Shown: positions 14,489-21,814, counted from the stretch's first letter. The stretch is 34,341 bases of DNA from Patescibacteria group bacterium (GCA_027858235.1 JAQIDC010000003.1:1-34341), one strand, 5' to 3'. Numbers and translations: made by a program. The notes: generated by a model not told the origin, from the letters alone.

Positions 14489-15637
14489 TTAGATGGATAG
14501 TTTTGTTAAGTTTTCTTTTATTTTCTCGATAATATGTTTTTCGGCTTCTGTTATCGATTTTTCTAAACTAAATTTAGCTAGGTTTTTTGTTCCGCTGGAG
14601 TTAAATTCTTTGCTTAACTGAAGGGCATTTACTCCTTTCATTGAGTGTATAATAGTTTTTGTATTAACTTTTTCTCCCTCTTTTACTTCATAAATTAGAA
14701 CTATTATTCTTGCTTCAGGAATTGAGACTATAAGTTCGTCGATTACTTCTGAAAGGTCTCTCTCGCTAGTCTGTGTTTTGTGAAAATCCATATGTGAAAG
14801 TACAGACCAAACCAACTTACCCCCGTGATTGTTGTTAAGACGGGCAAGAACTCTTCCCCAGAGCTTTAAAACACCAATTGTTCTGGATCTATAGAGTGTA
14901 TTTACAATCAATTCTCTGTCTGCTCCCATTGAAATAAGTTGAGCAACGGTAGAGAGAGAATCTGGTGTAACATTCTGAGTTTTGAAACTTTTTGTTTTGG
15001 AAATAATCCCTGTCAAAAGAGCGGTGGCAATATTTTCATCAATACTGTCTCTAGAATAATTTGATAATAGATTGAAAAGAATTTCAGAACTAGATACAGC
15101 AGTTAAGTCAATTAAGTTTATTTGTCCGAACTCTTCATTTTCAGAATGGTTATCAATATTAATTAAGGGAATTTTGTAGAAAAACTCTGTATCGTCTTCA
15201 AAAATTTTTCCTAGCGATTCAATATCAGGGCTATCTATACTGATAATTAAATCATATTTATATTTGCTCGAAGAGGAAGAAATGTCTTCTTCTGTAAAAT
15301 TGCCTTCTTTGGGGGTGACAATAAAGTTTAGTTTATTCTCCTCATTATTATATTTTACTTTTTCAACCTTTGTATTGGTGGTATCTAGGCTTATTATAAA
15401 ATTTTTAAGATTTTTAAAATTACTTTTAATGTCTGTAAAATCCGAAAGAAAAGAATAGATGCTATTTGTGTGAGTTGAGTCAGCAACAATATCAACTTGC
15501 TTGCCAAGTTTTTTTAGAAACAGATTTAGAGCCAGGGCAGAAGAAACAGCATCACCAGACCATTCGGCTGAAAATGTGATTAGAATATTTTTGGCTTTTT
15601 TGATTTGCTCAAAAATTTGCTGTTCCTGGGTTAACAT
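14489..15637 (-). CDS. Degenerate DHH-family phosphoesterase
   Basis: A 382-aa protein with the two-domain layout of NrnA/RecJ-like DHH phosphoesterases, which hydrolyse short oligonucleotides or cyclic dinucleotides. The scaffold is clear (SALALNLFLKKLGKQVDIVADS; PLINIDNHSENEEFGQINLID; AVSSSEIL), but metal and substrate motifs have drifted. The usual H-x-x-P-D-x-D is FSAEWSGDA, D-H-H is D-N-H, and the DHHA1 loop G-G-G-H is SSGTK. It may be catalytically dead or altered. The ATG at 15637 is preferred over an in-frame TTG at 15700, because that TTG coincides with the predicted transcript start of the promoter at 15707-15735. The leader holds a hairpin touching the start codon. Confidence 0.8.
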   Translation of the reverse strand: MLTQEQQIFEQIKKAKNILITFSAEWSGDAVSSALALNLFLKKLGKQVDIVADSTHTNSIYSFLSDFTDIKSNFKNLKNFIISLDTTNTKVEKVKYNNEENKLNFIVTPKEGNFTEEDISSSSSKYKYDLIISIDSPDIESLGKIFEDDTEFFYKIPLINIDNHSENEEFGQINLIDLTAVSSSEILFNLLSNYSRDSIDENIATALLTGIISKTKSFKTQNVTPDSLSTVAQLISMGADRELIVNTLYRSRTIGVLKLWGRVLARLNNNHGGKLVWSVLSHMDFHKTQTSERDLSEVIDELIVSIPEARIIVLIYEVKEGEKVNTKTIIHSMKGVNALQLSKEFNSSGTKNLAKFSLEKSITEAEKHIIEKIKENLTKLSI

Positions 15638-15656
15638 AAAAAATGGCCTCAAGGCC
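15638..15656 (-). promoter_or_regulatory. Hairpin plus T-run abutting the DHH start codon
   Basis: On the minus strand GGCC-TTGA-GGCC (15645-15656) is followed by ATTTTTT and then the ATG at 15637, with no Shine-Dalgarno site. A short terminator-like hairpin here could attenuate transcription or hide the start. Confidence 0.5.
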
Positions 15657-15706
15657 TTATTAATTTTTACTATATTGATAGATTTAATTGTTTCAATCAA
15701 TACTCT

Positions 15707-15735
15707 AATATATACAAAATATTGGAATGTGTCAA
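15707..15735 (-). promoter_or_regulatory. Near-consensus promoter of the DHH gene
   Basis: Minus strand: TTGACA (15730-15735), 17 bases, TATATT (15707-15712). Predicted start near 15700, giving a leader of about 63 nt. Confidence 0.8.
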
Positions 15736-15821
15736 GATGGACCCGATTTCTATTGACTAAAATGATTTTTTATGTTAAAAAAATATACTGTTCTTTAAAC
15801 ATTTTCCAATAGAAGGAGACA

Positions 15822-16274
15822 ATGATGAAAAATATATTATATTGTATCGGACTTTTCTTTGTTATTTTGTTTTTATTGTACTTGAATTTTTTAGCCAATT
15901 TGTATGGGTTTAATGACTTTAGCTTAACACTAAATTATTTTACAGTTTTTTCTTGTCTTTTACTGGCTATAATAATATCAAATATGAATAAAAATGACTT
16001 TAAAAAGGTCAGCAGTCTGATTATAAAGTTCTTCTTTCAAGATAAGACCATAATCTCTAATGATATGGAGGAATTCAAAGCTTGTCGAGTTGAAAAAATT
16101 GACGAAGAGAAGGGAATGGTAGAACTTCTCTATTATGAAAAAAAGACAGTTATGGTTAGTGACCTACTTACATTTCATCCTCAGATCGAAATTGGGAATT
16201 ATGTCAAAAGAGAATCTTCTTTTGTCTATTTAGTTGATAATAGGGGGTATAAATATATTTCCTGCATTGCATAG
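15822..16274 (+). CDS. Small two-TM protein with cytosolic beta domain
   Basis: Not recognised. 150 aa; the ATG follows GAAGGAGACA, a strong ribosome site (a second ATG at 15825 is equally placed). Residues 4-28 and 37-54 are transmembrane helices. After a basic linker (NKNDFKKVSSLIIK) residues 80-150 look like a compact beta domain (ACRVEKIDEEKGMVELLYYE, then IEIGNYVKRES). The layout matches the gene at 18410 (two helices, then a beta domain with IEPGD), suggesting two members of one family. Single gene between the divergent DHH promoter and a terminator at 16282; its own promoter is not clear (TATACT at 15784 is the best -10). Confidence 0.75.
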   Translation: MMKNILYCIGLFFVILFLLYLNFLANLYGFNDFSLTLNYFTVFSCLLLAIIISNMNKNDFKKVSSLIIKFFFQDKTIISNDMEEFKACRVEKIDEEKGMVELLYYEKKTVMVSDLLTFHPQIEIGNYVKRESSFVYLVDNRGYKYISCIA

Positions 16275-16281
16275 CTCAAAG

Positions 16282-16306
16282 TCCCCTTAACTTAGGGGAT
16301 TTTTTA
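16282..16306 (+). terminator. Rho-independent terminator
   Basis: TCCCCT (16282-16287), 6-base loop, AGGGGA (16294-16299), T-run to 16306. Confidence 0.85.
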
Positions 16307-16321
16307 TTTTCTAAAAAACAC

Positions 16322-16376
16322 TTGACAAAATATAGATATGGGTATATACTCAATATTATAAGAGTATATTCTCATA
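16322..16376 (+). promoter_or_regulatory. Promoter with large operator-like dyad
   Basis: TTGACA (16322-16327), 17 bases, TATACT (16345-16350). Overlapping the -10 and the start site is an inverted repeat with 15-base arms (TATGGGTATATACTC, 16337-16351, and GAGTATATTCTCATA, 16362-16376), 13 of 15 matching, centre spacing 10 bases. Its position is typical of a repressor site, for a dimer or pair of dimers. It controls the DUF5320-DUF134-SLAC1 genes. Confidence 0.75.
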
Positions 16377-16405
16377 AATAAATTAATAGATTGGAGGTGA
16401 TAATT

Positions 16406-16582
16406 ATGCCAAATAAAAATGGAACAGGACCTGAAGAAAAAGGTTCAAAAACAGGAAGAGGACTAGGAAATTGTGGTGGAGGCGCTACTGAATCAAATGG
16501 TCAAGGACGTGACCAAGGAATGGGTCAAGGAAGAGGTATGGGGATGAGAAGAAGAGTAAATACCTCACAATATAATAGTTAA
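16406..16582 (+). CDS. DUF5320-like Gly-rich small protein
   Basis: 58 aa. It starts at the ATG 7 bases after GGAGGTG, not at the in-frame ATG 15 bases upstream, which would sit inside the ribosome site. The sequence follows the DUF5320 pattern: a short MPNKNGTGP opening, the TGRGLGNCGGG core (17-27) with one Cys, then Gly/Gln/Met-rich repeats (GMGQGRGMGMRRR). Such proteins are usually found beside DUF134 and NifX/NifB-type iron-sulfur or metal genes, as here beside DUF134. A metal-binding role is suspected from the family context only. First gene of the operon behind the dyad promoter. Confidence 0.78.
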   Translation: MPNKNGTGPEEKGSKTGRGLGNCGGGATESNGQGRDQGMGQGRGMGMRRRVNTSQYNS

Positions 16583-16594
16583 TTCCTTATTAAA

Positions 16595-16628
16595 CCCGCA
16601 GAAGGTTTGTGTGACAAATCTTTTGGGG
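16595..16628 (+). other. Intercistronic stem-loop
   Basis: CCC-g-CAGAAGGTTTGT, loop GTG, ACAAATCTTTTG-gGG: about 15 pairs including two wobbles, between the DUF5320 and DUF134 genes. No T-run follows, so it is more likely an mRNA processing or stability element than a terminator. Confidence 0.55.
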
Positions 16629-16657
16629 CTTGATAATATAGAATTGTAGAAGTAAAT

Positions 16658-16954
16658 ATGAATAATCAAAGAAGATTTGGTCGACCAAGACTAAAGAGAA
16701 AAATTAGATTTAATCCCAAGGTGGATTATTTTAAACCGCAGGGCATTCCTATGGCTGGTTTGGAAGTTGTCGAATTGAGTAAGGAAGAATTAGAGGCAAT
16801 GCGTCTTAAAAACATAAAAAATCTAGACCAAAAAGAATGTGCTCTTGCCATGAACACTTCTCCTGCAACCCTGCAGAGAATTTTAGCGAGCGCTTATAAT
16901 AAAATTTCAATTGCCCTCGTTGAAGGCAGGGCTATAAAAATTATTAAAGAATAA
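16658..16954 (+). CDS. DUF134 family DNA-binding protein
   Basis: A 98-aa DUF134 protein. Family features are R-FGRPRLKRKIRFNP (6-20), the aromatic F-K-P-x-G-I-P-M segment (25-32), LSKEELEAMRLKNIKNLDQKECA (40-62) and a helix-turn-helix ALAMNTSPATLQRIL (62-76), ending VEGRAIKII. It is probably a small transcription regulator; because it follows DUF5320 behind an operator-like dyad, autoregulation is a reasonable guess. The N-terminal conserved Cys seen in some relatives is absent. No ribosome site is obvious. The next gene starts 4 bases after its stop. Confidence 0.85.
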   Translation: MNNQRRFGRPRLKRKIRFNPKVDYFKPQGIPMAGLEVVELSKEELEAMRLKNIKNLDQKECALAMNTSPATLQRILASAYNKISIALVEGRAIKIIKE

Positions 16955-16957
16955 AAT

Positions 16958-17917
16958 ATGTTAAAAGAATGTAGAATAAAAAATTTTCCCGTTTCTTTCT
17001 TCTCGGTAGTTATGGGATTGAGTGGTTTGGCCATTAGTTTGCAAAAAGCAACAGAAATATATGGAATATCGAATATATATTCTAATCTTATGCTTGCCAT
17101 TACTGTAGTTATTTTTGGTTTGCTTGGATTTTTTTATATTAGAAAAATGATTTCTTGCCCAAGTGAAGTCAAAAAGGAATTCAAACATCCCATTAAAATA
17201 AATTTTTTTCCAGCAATTTCAATAAGTTTTTTACTTTTAAGTGTTGCCTATCTGCCTGTTAGTATGGCTGTTTCTAAGTATTTATGGATTATTGGAGCTA
17301 GCTCTCATTTGATTTTAACGCTTTCAATAATTACTTCCTGGATTCAACATAAAGTATTTGAAGTAAAACACATGAACCCCTCGTGGTTTATCCCAGCTGT
17401 TGGGAATATCTTGGTTCCAATTGCGGGAGTAACACACGCACCCGTGGAAATATCTTGGCTTTTTTTCTCAGCAGGAATTTTCTTTTGGATAATACTCCTC
17501 GTTTTGTTTTTTAATAGAGTTTTTTTTCATGATCCTTTGCCAGGCAAGTTATTACCAACCTTGTTCATATTGATAGCCCCTCCAGCAGTTGGATTCATTG
17601 CTTATTTTAAGCTAACAGATAATTTTAACGACTTTGCCAGAATCCTATATTATTTTGGGATGTTTATTGTTTTGCTACTTTTCTTTCAGGTCAAAATGCT
17701 TTCTAAAATAAAATTTTATTTATCTTGGTGGGCTTATTCTTTTCCCTTGTCGGCGGCAGCTATATCAAATGCCATGATGTATCACATTACCAAAGTAGAC
17801 TTGTTTAAAAATTTGTTTTTGTTTTTTCTAATTATTCTTGGAGTGCTTATAGTAGTATTGAGTATAAAAACCATTGCCTCTATTTTAAGGAAAGAGATTT
17901 GTGTTGAGGAGGATTAA
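16958..17917 (+). CDS. SLAC1/TDT-family transporter
   Basis: A 319-aa integral membrane protein with about ten hydrophobic helices and short loops. It matches the tellurite-resistance/dicarboxylate transporter (TehA/SLAC1) family: N-terminal NFPVSFFSVVMGLSGLAISL (6-25), the central P-S-W-F-I-P-A-V-G-N-I-L-V-P-I-AG segment (about 141-157), then SAAAISNAMMYH near the end. These channels pass anions or dicarboxylates; tellurite or acid-stress phenotypes are known in relatives. Third gene of the operon, 4 bases after DUF134. The link of a SLAC1 channel with a DUF5320/DUF134 pair is the informative feature. Substrate unknown. Confidence 0.85.
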   Translation: MLKECRIKNFPVSFFSVVMGLSGLAISLQKATEIYGISNIYSNLMLAITVVIFGLLGFFYIRKMISCPSEVKKEFKHPIKINFFPAISISFLLLSVAYLPVSMAVSKYLWIIGASSHLILTLSIITSWIQHKVFEVKHMNPSWFIPAVGNILVPIAGVTHAPVEISWLFFSAGIFFWIILLVLFFNRVFFHDPLPGKLLPTLFILIAPPAVGFIAYFKLTDNFNDFARILYYFGMFIVLLLFFQVKMLSKIKFYLSWWAYSFPLSAAAISNAMMYHITKVDLFKNLFLFFLIILGVLIVVLSIKTIASILRKEICVEED

Positions 17918-17939
17918 TATTTTGAGTAATAAAAAAGAA

Positions 17940-17963
17940 GTTCGAATATTCGAACTCCTTTTT
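17940..17963. terminator. Palindromic bidirectional terminator
   Basis: GTTCGAATATTCGAAC (17940-17955) is a perfect palindrome with Ts on the right and the complement of As on the left. It separates the SLAC1 gene from the convergent tRNA. Confidence 0.75.
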
Positions 17964-17967
17964 GTTT

Positions 17968-18040
17968 TGGAGATAGTAGAAGGATTTGAACCTACGACTT
18001 TGCATGCCAATGCAATACTCTACCACTGAGTTATACTATC
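17968..18040 (-). tRNA. tRNA with atypical anticodon arm (Gly-like body, GGC in loop)
   Basis: Minus strand: acceptor GATAGTA/TACTATC, U at position 73, encoded CCA, D-arm ACTC-AGTGGTA-GAGT, T-arm GTAGG-TTCAAAT-CCTTC with one T-T mismatch. The acceptor can extend to 9 bp with flanking GA/TC. The anticodon arm reads TTGCA-TTGGCA-TGCAA, a 5-bp stem with a 6-base loop, or TTGC/GCAA with 8 bases. GGC would mean Ala, but the body (U73, D-loop) is Gly-like. The complement of the arm would show GCC (Gly). Functional identity is uncertain. Confidence 0.75.
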
Positions 18041-18184
18041 TCAAAACATAAAATGGCGCCTTGAGGGAAAATGATCCCAGAATAAAAAGTTTTTTAAAAT
18101 CTTGTGATTTGCGCATCAATCACGAAATGTTAAAAAATCAGATTACTCATGACTAGTGTCTCAAGGACTTTTGAAAAAAAATAG

Positions 18185-18287
18185 CGGGAGAAACAGATGG
18201 TTGAGGTTGGTAGGGTTGCTACTCACTAGCTTAACGCTAGCTGAAATTCTTCACCCCTGCCATGCAGGTGTGTTTCTCCCGTTTTTT
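18185..18287 (+). ncRNA. Structured leader RNA with intrinsic terminator
   Basis: CGGGAGAAACA (18185-18195) pairs perfectly with TGTTTCTCCCG (18271-18281), and six Ts follow. Inside are CTAGC-TTAAC-GCTAG (18226-18240) and CCTGC-CAT-GCAGG (18256-18268). No ORF. It lies 123 bases before the gene at 18410 and could be its attenuator or an independent small RNA; no convincing promoter is seen upstream. Upstream, 18041-18180 holds a hairpin GTGATT/AATCAC (18104-18123) and a long-range CCTTGAG/CTCAAGG pair, but no gene. Confidence 0.6.
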
Positions 18288-18339
18288 AATGAACAAAATT
18301 CTAATGTCAGATTAGTAACAAGAATAGAAAGTGTCAATC

Positions 18340-18368
18340 TTTACAAAAATATTTTTTTGAGGTATGTT
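18340..18368 (+). promoter_or_regulatory. Promoter of the gene at 18410
   Basis: TTTACA (18340-18345), 17 bases, TATGTT (18363-18368). It is flanked by perfect 10-bp inverted arms TTAATGAACA (about 18285-18294) and TGTTCATTAA (about 18377-18386). Confidence 0.55.
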
Positions 18369-18409
18369 ATTTATCTGTTCATTAACATCATATTTTTAAG
18401 GGAGGTTTT

Positions 18410-18880
18410 ATGAAAAATCTGTTTCGGGTTATAATTTGGATATTCGTTTTTGTTTGCTTAATTATATTTTCTTCATTGGTTAGTACTATTTGGGGGGAAA
18501 TAACTCGCTTTATTCCGGGGGAAACTTTTGGGATGATTGCCGAAATTGGATTCTATTCTTTACTTGCATGCTCCCTTTTTTATTCGAATTACTTCGTTAC
18601 CCAAAAGTTCCCCAGTTTATCTTTATTTTGGTCATTTGTTTTTTGTAATAAACTATCTGTTCGTGTAAAACAAATGGTTGATAATCAAGACTCTTCTGTG
18701 GCTATAGTATACGATAAGTATCTCTTAGTTGAGGGTTATGGTAAGACAGAAAAAATATTTGGGGCAGAAAAATATTTTAGTGACATTGAGCCCGGGGACA
18801 TTCTGAGAAAAGTCGGGAAATTAATTTCTCTGGAAAAAGGGGGCGATTTTTTTAAAGTATATGAAGTAAGTCTTGAATAA
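18410..18880 (+). CDS. Small two-TM protein, relative of 15822 gene product
   Basis: 156 aa, not recognised. The ATG follows AAGGGAGGTTTT, a strong ribosome site. Two transmembrane helices are at about 5-28 and 44-63, then a cytosolic part from about 80 with beta-rich VAIVYDKYLLVEGYGK and a SDIEPGDILRKVGK turn. The order (two helices, short basic linker, beta domain with I-E-x-G-D/N) is the same as in the protein at 15822, though sequence identity is low by eye. Own promoter at 18340, terminator at 18908. A membrane-tethered sensor or adaptor is possible; no function is claimed. Confidence 0.72.
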   Translation: MKNLFRVIIWIFVFVCLIIFSSLVSTIWGEITRFIPGETFGMIAEIGFYSLLACSLFYSNYFVTQKFPSLSLFWSFVFCNKLSVRVKQMVDNQDSSVAIVYDKYLLVEGYGKTEKIFGAEKYFSDIEPGDILRKVGKLISLEKGGDFFKVYEVSLE

Positions 18881-18907
18881 TTAAAATAAAAAAGTATTAA
18901 AAATAAA

Positions 18908-18941
18908 AGAGACCGTGGAAAACCATGGTCTCTCTTTTTTT
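18908..18941 (+). terminator. Rho-independent terminator
   Basis: AGAGACC-g-TGG, loop AAAA, CCA-t-GGTCTCT (18908-18933), then Ts to 18941. Confidence 0.85.
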
Positions 18942-19043
18942 GAGAATATTAATACTTAAAATCATTGTTCTTGTCTTGCAAAAAAGGGGGTATTTTGATA
19001 ACCTAGATATATAAAAACATATTATATTAGCCAAAATTATTAT

Positions 19044-21767
19044 ATGAAAGAATTATCAAAAAGTTACAATCCAGCTGATTACGAAGACGTTATTTACGAG
19101 AAATGGGAGAAATCTGGAGCTTTTAAGCCAGGCGACATCAGTGAAGGCGACAAAACATATTCCATAGTAATGCCACCACCAAATGTGACTGGTACTCTTC
19201 ATCTTGGACACGCGGCTATGTTGGCTATTGAGGATTTGATGATTCGTTACAGGAGGATGCAGGGGGACAAGACTCTGTGGGTGCCAGGAACTGATCATGC
19301 TGCCATCGCCACACAAGCCAAGGTAGAAAAGATTTTATTAGAAGAAGGTGTGAATAGGCATGAACTGGGACGTGAGAAATTTTTAGAAAGAATTAATCAA
19401 TTCGCCCAAGAATCACACGACACAATAACTAATCAGGTTAAAAAAATGGGTTCATCTTGTGATTGGTCTCGTGAGGCTTTTACCTTGGACGCGACTAGGA
19501 GCAAGGCTGTCCGTGCTGTCTTTAAACTAATGTACGACGACGGCTTAATAGTTCGCGGTGATAGAGTGGTTAATTGGTGCACTAAATGTCATTCAACTCT
19601 TTCAGATGACGAGGTTGAATACAAAGCGCAAAAAGCTAAATTTTACACCTTTAAATATGATAAAAATTTTCCTATTAGTATTTCCTCAACTAGACCAGAA
19701 ACAAAGCTAGGTGATACAGCTGTGGCGGTAAATCCGAAAGATGAACGTTATAAAAAATACATAGGACAAGAGTTTGATGTAGATTTTTGTGGTCAAAAAC
19801 TAAAAATAAAAATTATTGGTGATAGGCATGTTGATATGGAATTTGGAACTGGTGCTCTTGGAGTAACCCCAGCGCACTCTATGGTGGATTGGAAGATGGC
19901 CGAGGACAATAAGTTAGAGATTGTAAAAGTGATTGATGAAGACGGAAATATCCGAGATGGTTTTGGAGAATTTTCTGGTATGACTGTTTATAAGGCACGA
20001 AAAAGAATCGTCGAAATACTAAATGAGAAAAATCTCATTGAAGCTAGTGATGAAATAGACAATAACTTATCTATTTGCTATAGATGTGATACTCCAATTG
20101 AACCAATCCCAAGTTTACAATGGTTTATTGATGTAAATAAGCCACTTGATAAATTTGAAGGTAAATCTATAAAAGATGTAGCCAATCAAGTTGTGCGTGA
20201 AGGCTATTTAGGAGATAAAGATAAAAAAATAAATATATATCCAGAGCGTTTTGAAAAAAACTATTTTAATTGGATGGAGAATCTAGGGGATTGGTGTATT
20301 TCAAGACAGATTTTGTATGGGCATCAGGTTCCTGTTTGGTATAGAGGTGAGTTAAAAGATAAAAGTGAAAAGTTAAAAGACAGAGAAGTTTATGTTGGGA
20401 TTGAAGCTCCTGAAGGAGAGGGATGGGTTCAGGATACCGATACACTTGATACCTGGTTTTCATCTGGGCTTTGGACTTTTTCTACCCTAGCTCAAAAGCC
20501 AGAAGATATAAAAATAGAACCTTCGACAAGCTCAGGTCAGGGTGGCAAAATTGTTATTGACACAGATGATTTTAGAAATTTTCATCCAACAAATGTAATG
20601 GAGACTGGTTATGATATTTTATTTTTTTGGGTTGCTAGGATGATTATTATGACTACCTATGCGATTGAAGATATTCCATTTCATGATATATATTTGCATG
20701 GCTTGATTTTGGATGAAAAAGGAAAAAAGATGAGTAAATCAAAAGACAACACCATTGACCCTCTTATAATGAAAGAAAAATATGGAGCAGATGCAACTAG
20801 GCTCGCTCTAGTTATAGGTTCTAGTCCAGGGAATGATATAAAAATAAATGAAGAAAAGATAGCAAGCTTCAGAAATTTTACTAATAAACTTTGGAATGTA
20901 TGTCGCTTCGCAATTTCGAATTTCGAATTTCGAATTTCGAATGAAAACTTAATTTTTAATGACTTGAATGAATCTGATGTATGGATATTAAATAAATTTA
21001 ATATTTTAATAAAAGAAGTTACAGAAGATCTTGATAAATATAATTTTTCGCAAGCTGGAGAAAAATTAAGAGAGTTTACATGGGATGATTTAGCCGACTG
21101 GTATTTGGAAATATTAAAGTTTGAGAAAAATAAAGAAAAAGAGAATGTAATAAATTATATTATTCAGAATTTATTAAAATTTTGGCATCCTTTTATCCCG
21201 TTTGTGACAGAAGCTATTTGGGGAGAAATGTTTAGCAATGAAAAGATGCTAGTTTTAGAAAAATGGCCAGAAAAAATAGATTTTAAAGGAAATAATGATT
21301 TTGACTTGGTTGTTGAGATAGTTAAAGTAATTCGAAATGCACGAAGCATAAACAATGTTGAACCAGCAAAGAAAATTAAAGCAATTATTTACGCTGGTGG
21401 CAAAACAGAATTAATCAAATCACAAGAAATATTAATCAAATCACTTCGAACAGGAATCGATGAACTTGAAATTAAAGAGAGAGGTGAAGATCCTTCGGCA
21501 AGCTCAGGAGAGCTAAAAGATGAAATATTTACTTCCGTTGGAGACATTAAGATATATTTGATTGGAGCAATCGATGTTGAAAAAGAAAAAGAAAGAATTG
21601 AAAAAGAAATTGCGAACACCGAAAAACAAATTTCTATTATTTCCGGTAAACTTTCCAACGAAGCCTTCGTTGCAAAAGCACCTGAGGAACTTGTTAAAAA
21701 AGAAAAAGAAAAATTAGTCGAGCTTGAAACCGAGCTTCAGGCTTTTAAAAAACAATTAGATAATTAG
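19044..21767 (+). CDS. valS: Valyl-tRNA synthetase
   Basis: A 907-aa class I aminoacyl-tRNA synthetase that charges tRNA-Val and edits threonine. The HIGH motif is HLGH within PPPNVTGTLHLGHA (47-60). The editing domain carries STRPETKLGDTAVAVNP near 213-229, and the KMSKS motif (KKMSKSKDN) is near 569-577. Anticodon-binding and C-terminal coiled-coil domains (VEKEKERIEKEIANTEKQI and on) are present. Three short repeat-derived insertions are in frame: EPSTSSGQGG near residue 492, NFEFRISNEN near 624 and DPSASSGE near 816. None hits a catalytic motif. No T-box leader and no strong promoter are seen. Confidence 0.97.
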   Translation: MKELSKSYNPADYEDVIYEKWEKSGAFKPGDISEGDKTYSIVMPPPNVTGTLHLGHAAMLAIEDLMIRYRRMQGDKTLWVPGTDHAAIATQAKVEKILLEEGVNRHELGREKFLERINQFAQESHDTITNQVKKMGSSCDWSREAFTLDATRSKAVRAVFKLMYDDGLIVRGDRVVNWCTKCHSTLSDDEVEYKAQKAKFYTFKYDKNFPISISSTRPETKLGDTAVAVNPKDERYKKYIGQEFDVDFCGQKLKIKIIGDRHVDMEFGTGALGVTPAHSMVDWKMAEDNKLEIVKVIDEDGNIRDGFGEFSGMTVYKARKRIVEILNEKNLIEASDEIDNNLSICYRCDTPIEPIPSLQWFIDVNKPLDKFEGKSIKDVANQVVREGYLGDKDKKINIYPERFEKNYFNWMENLGDWCISRQILYGHQVPVWYRGELKDKSEKLKDREVYVGIEAPEGEGWVQDTDTLDTWFSSGLWTFSTLAQKPEDIKIEPSTSSGQGGKIVIDTDDFRNFHPTNVMETGYDILFFWVARMIIMTTYAIEDIPFHDIYLHGLILDEKGKKMSKSKDNTIDPLIMKEKYGADATRLALVIGSSPGNDIKINEEKIASFRNFTNKLWNVCRFAISNFEFRISNENLIFNDLNESDVWILNKFNILIKEVTEDLDKYNFSQAGEKLREFTWDDLADWYLEILKFEKNKEKENVINYIIQNLLKFWHPFIPFVTEAIWGEMFSNEKMLVLEKWPEKIDFKGNNDFDLVVEIVKVIRNARSINNVEPAKKIKAIIYAGGKTELIKSQEILIKSLRTGIDELEIKERGEDPSASSGELKDEIFTSVGDIKIYLIGAIDVEKEKERIEKEIANTEKQISIISGKLSNEAFVAKAPEELVKKEKEKLVELETELQAFKKQLDN
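20520..20536 (+). repeat. In-gene micro-repeat, copy 1
   Basis: CCTTCGACAAGCTCAGG inside valS, coding P-S-T-S-S-G. Half of a palindromic repeat that is common between and inside genes in many candidate-phyla genomes. Confidence 0.7.
20912..20939 (+). repeat. Tandem 7-bp repeat inside valS
   Basis: AATTTCG four times in a row. A related AATTTAG pair occurs in the intergenic gap at 31110-31123. Confidence 0.75.
21492..21508 (+). repeat. In-gene micro-repeat, copy 2
   Basis: CCTTCGGCAAGCTCAGG, one base different from the copy at 20520, coding P-S-A-S-S-G near the C-terminal domain of valS. Confidence 0.7.
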
Positions 21768-21769
21768 TC

Positions 21770-21803
21770 AATTTAAAGTCGTACATATGTACGACTTTAA
21801 ATT
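21770..21803. terminator. 34-bp perfect palindrome after valS
   Basis: AATTTAAAGTCGTACAT and its exact complement. It starts 2 bases after the valS stop. No long T-run follows, so it may be a processing stem or a weak terminator. Confidence 0.65.
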
Positions 21804-21814
21804 AATAAAAAAAT

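Noticed and set aside
15638-15700. N-terminal extension of the DHH protein from TTG at 15700
   Set aside because: The predicted transcript start coincides with that TTG and the extension reads through a hairpin; homology begins at the ATG at 15637.
18185-18287. SRP (4.5S) RNA
   Set aside because: A long hairpin with a terminator, but the GGAA-type loop and the GUCAGG/AAGCAG internal-loop motifs are absent.
18156-18413. 85-aa ORF over the structured leader
   Set aside because: It reads through the terminator hairpin and stops at the real start codon; no ribosome site.
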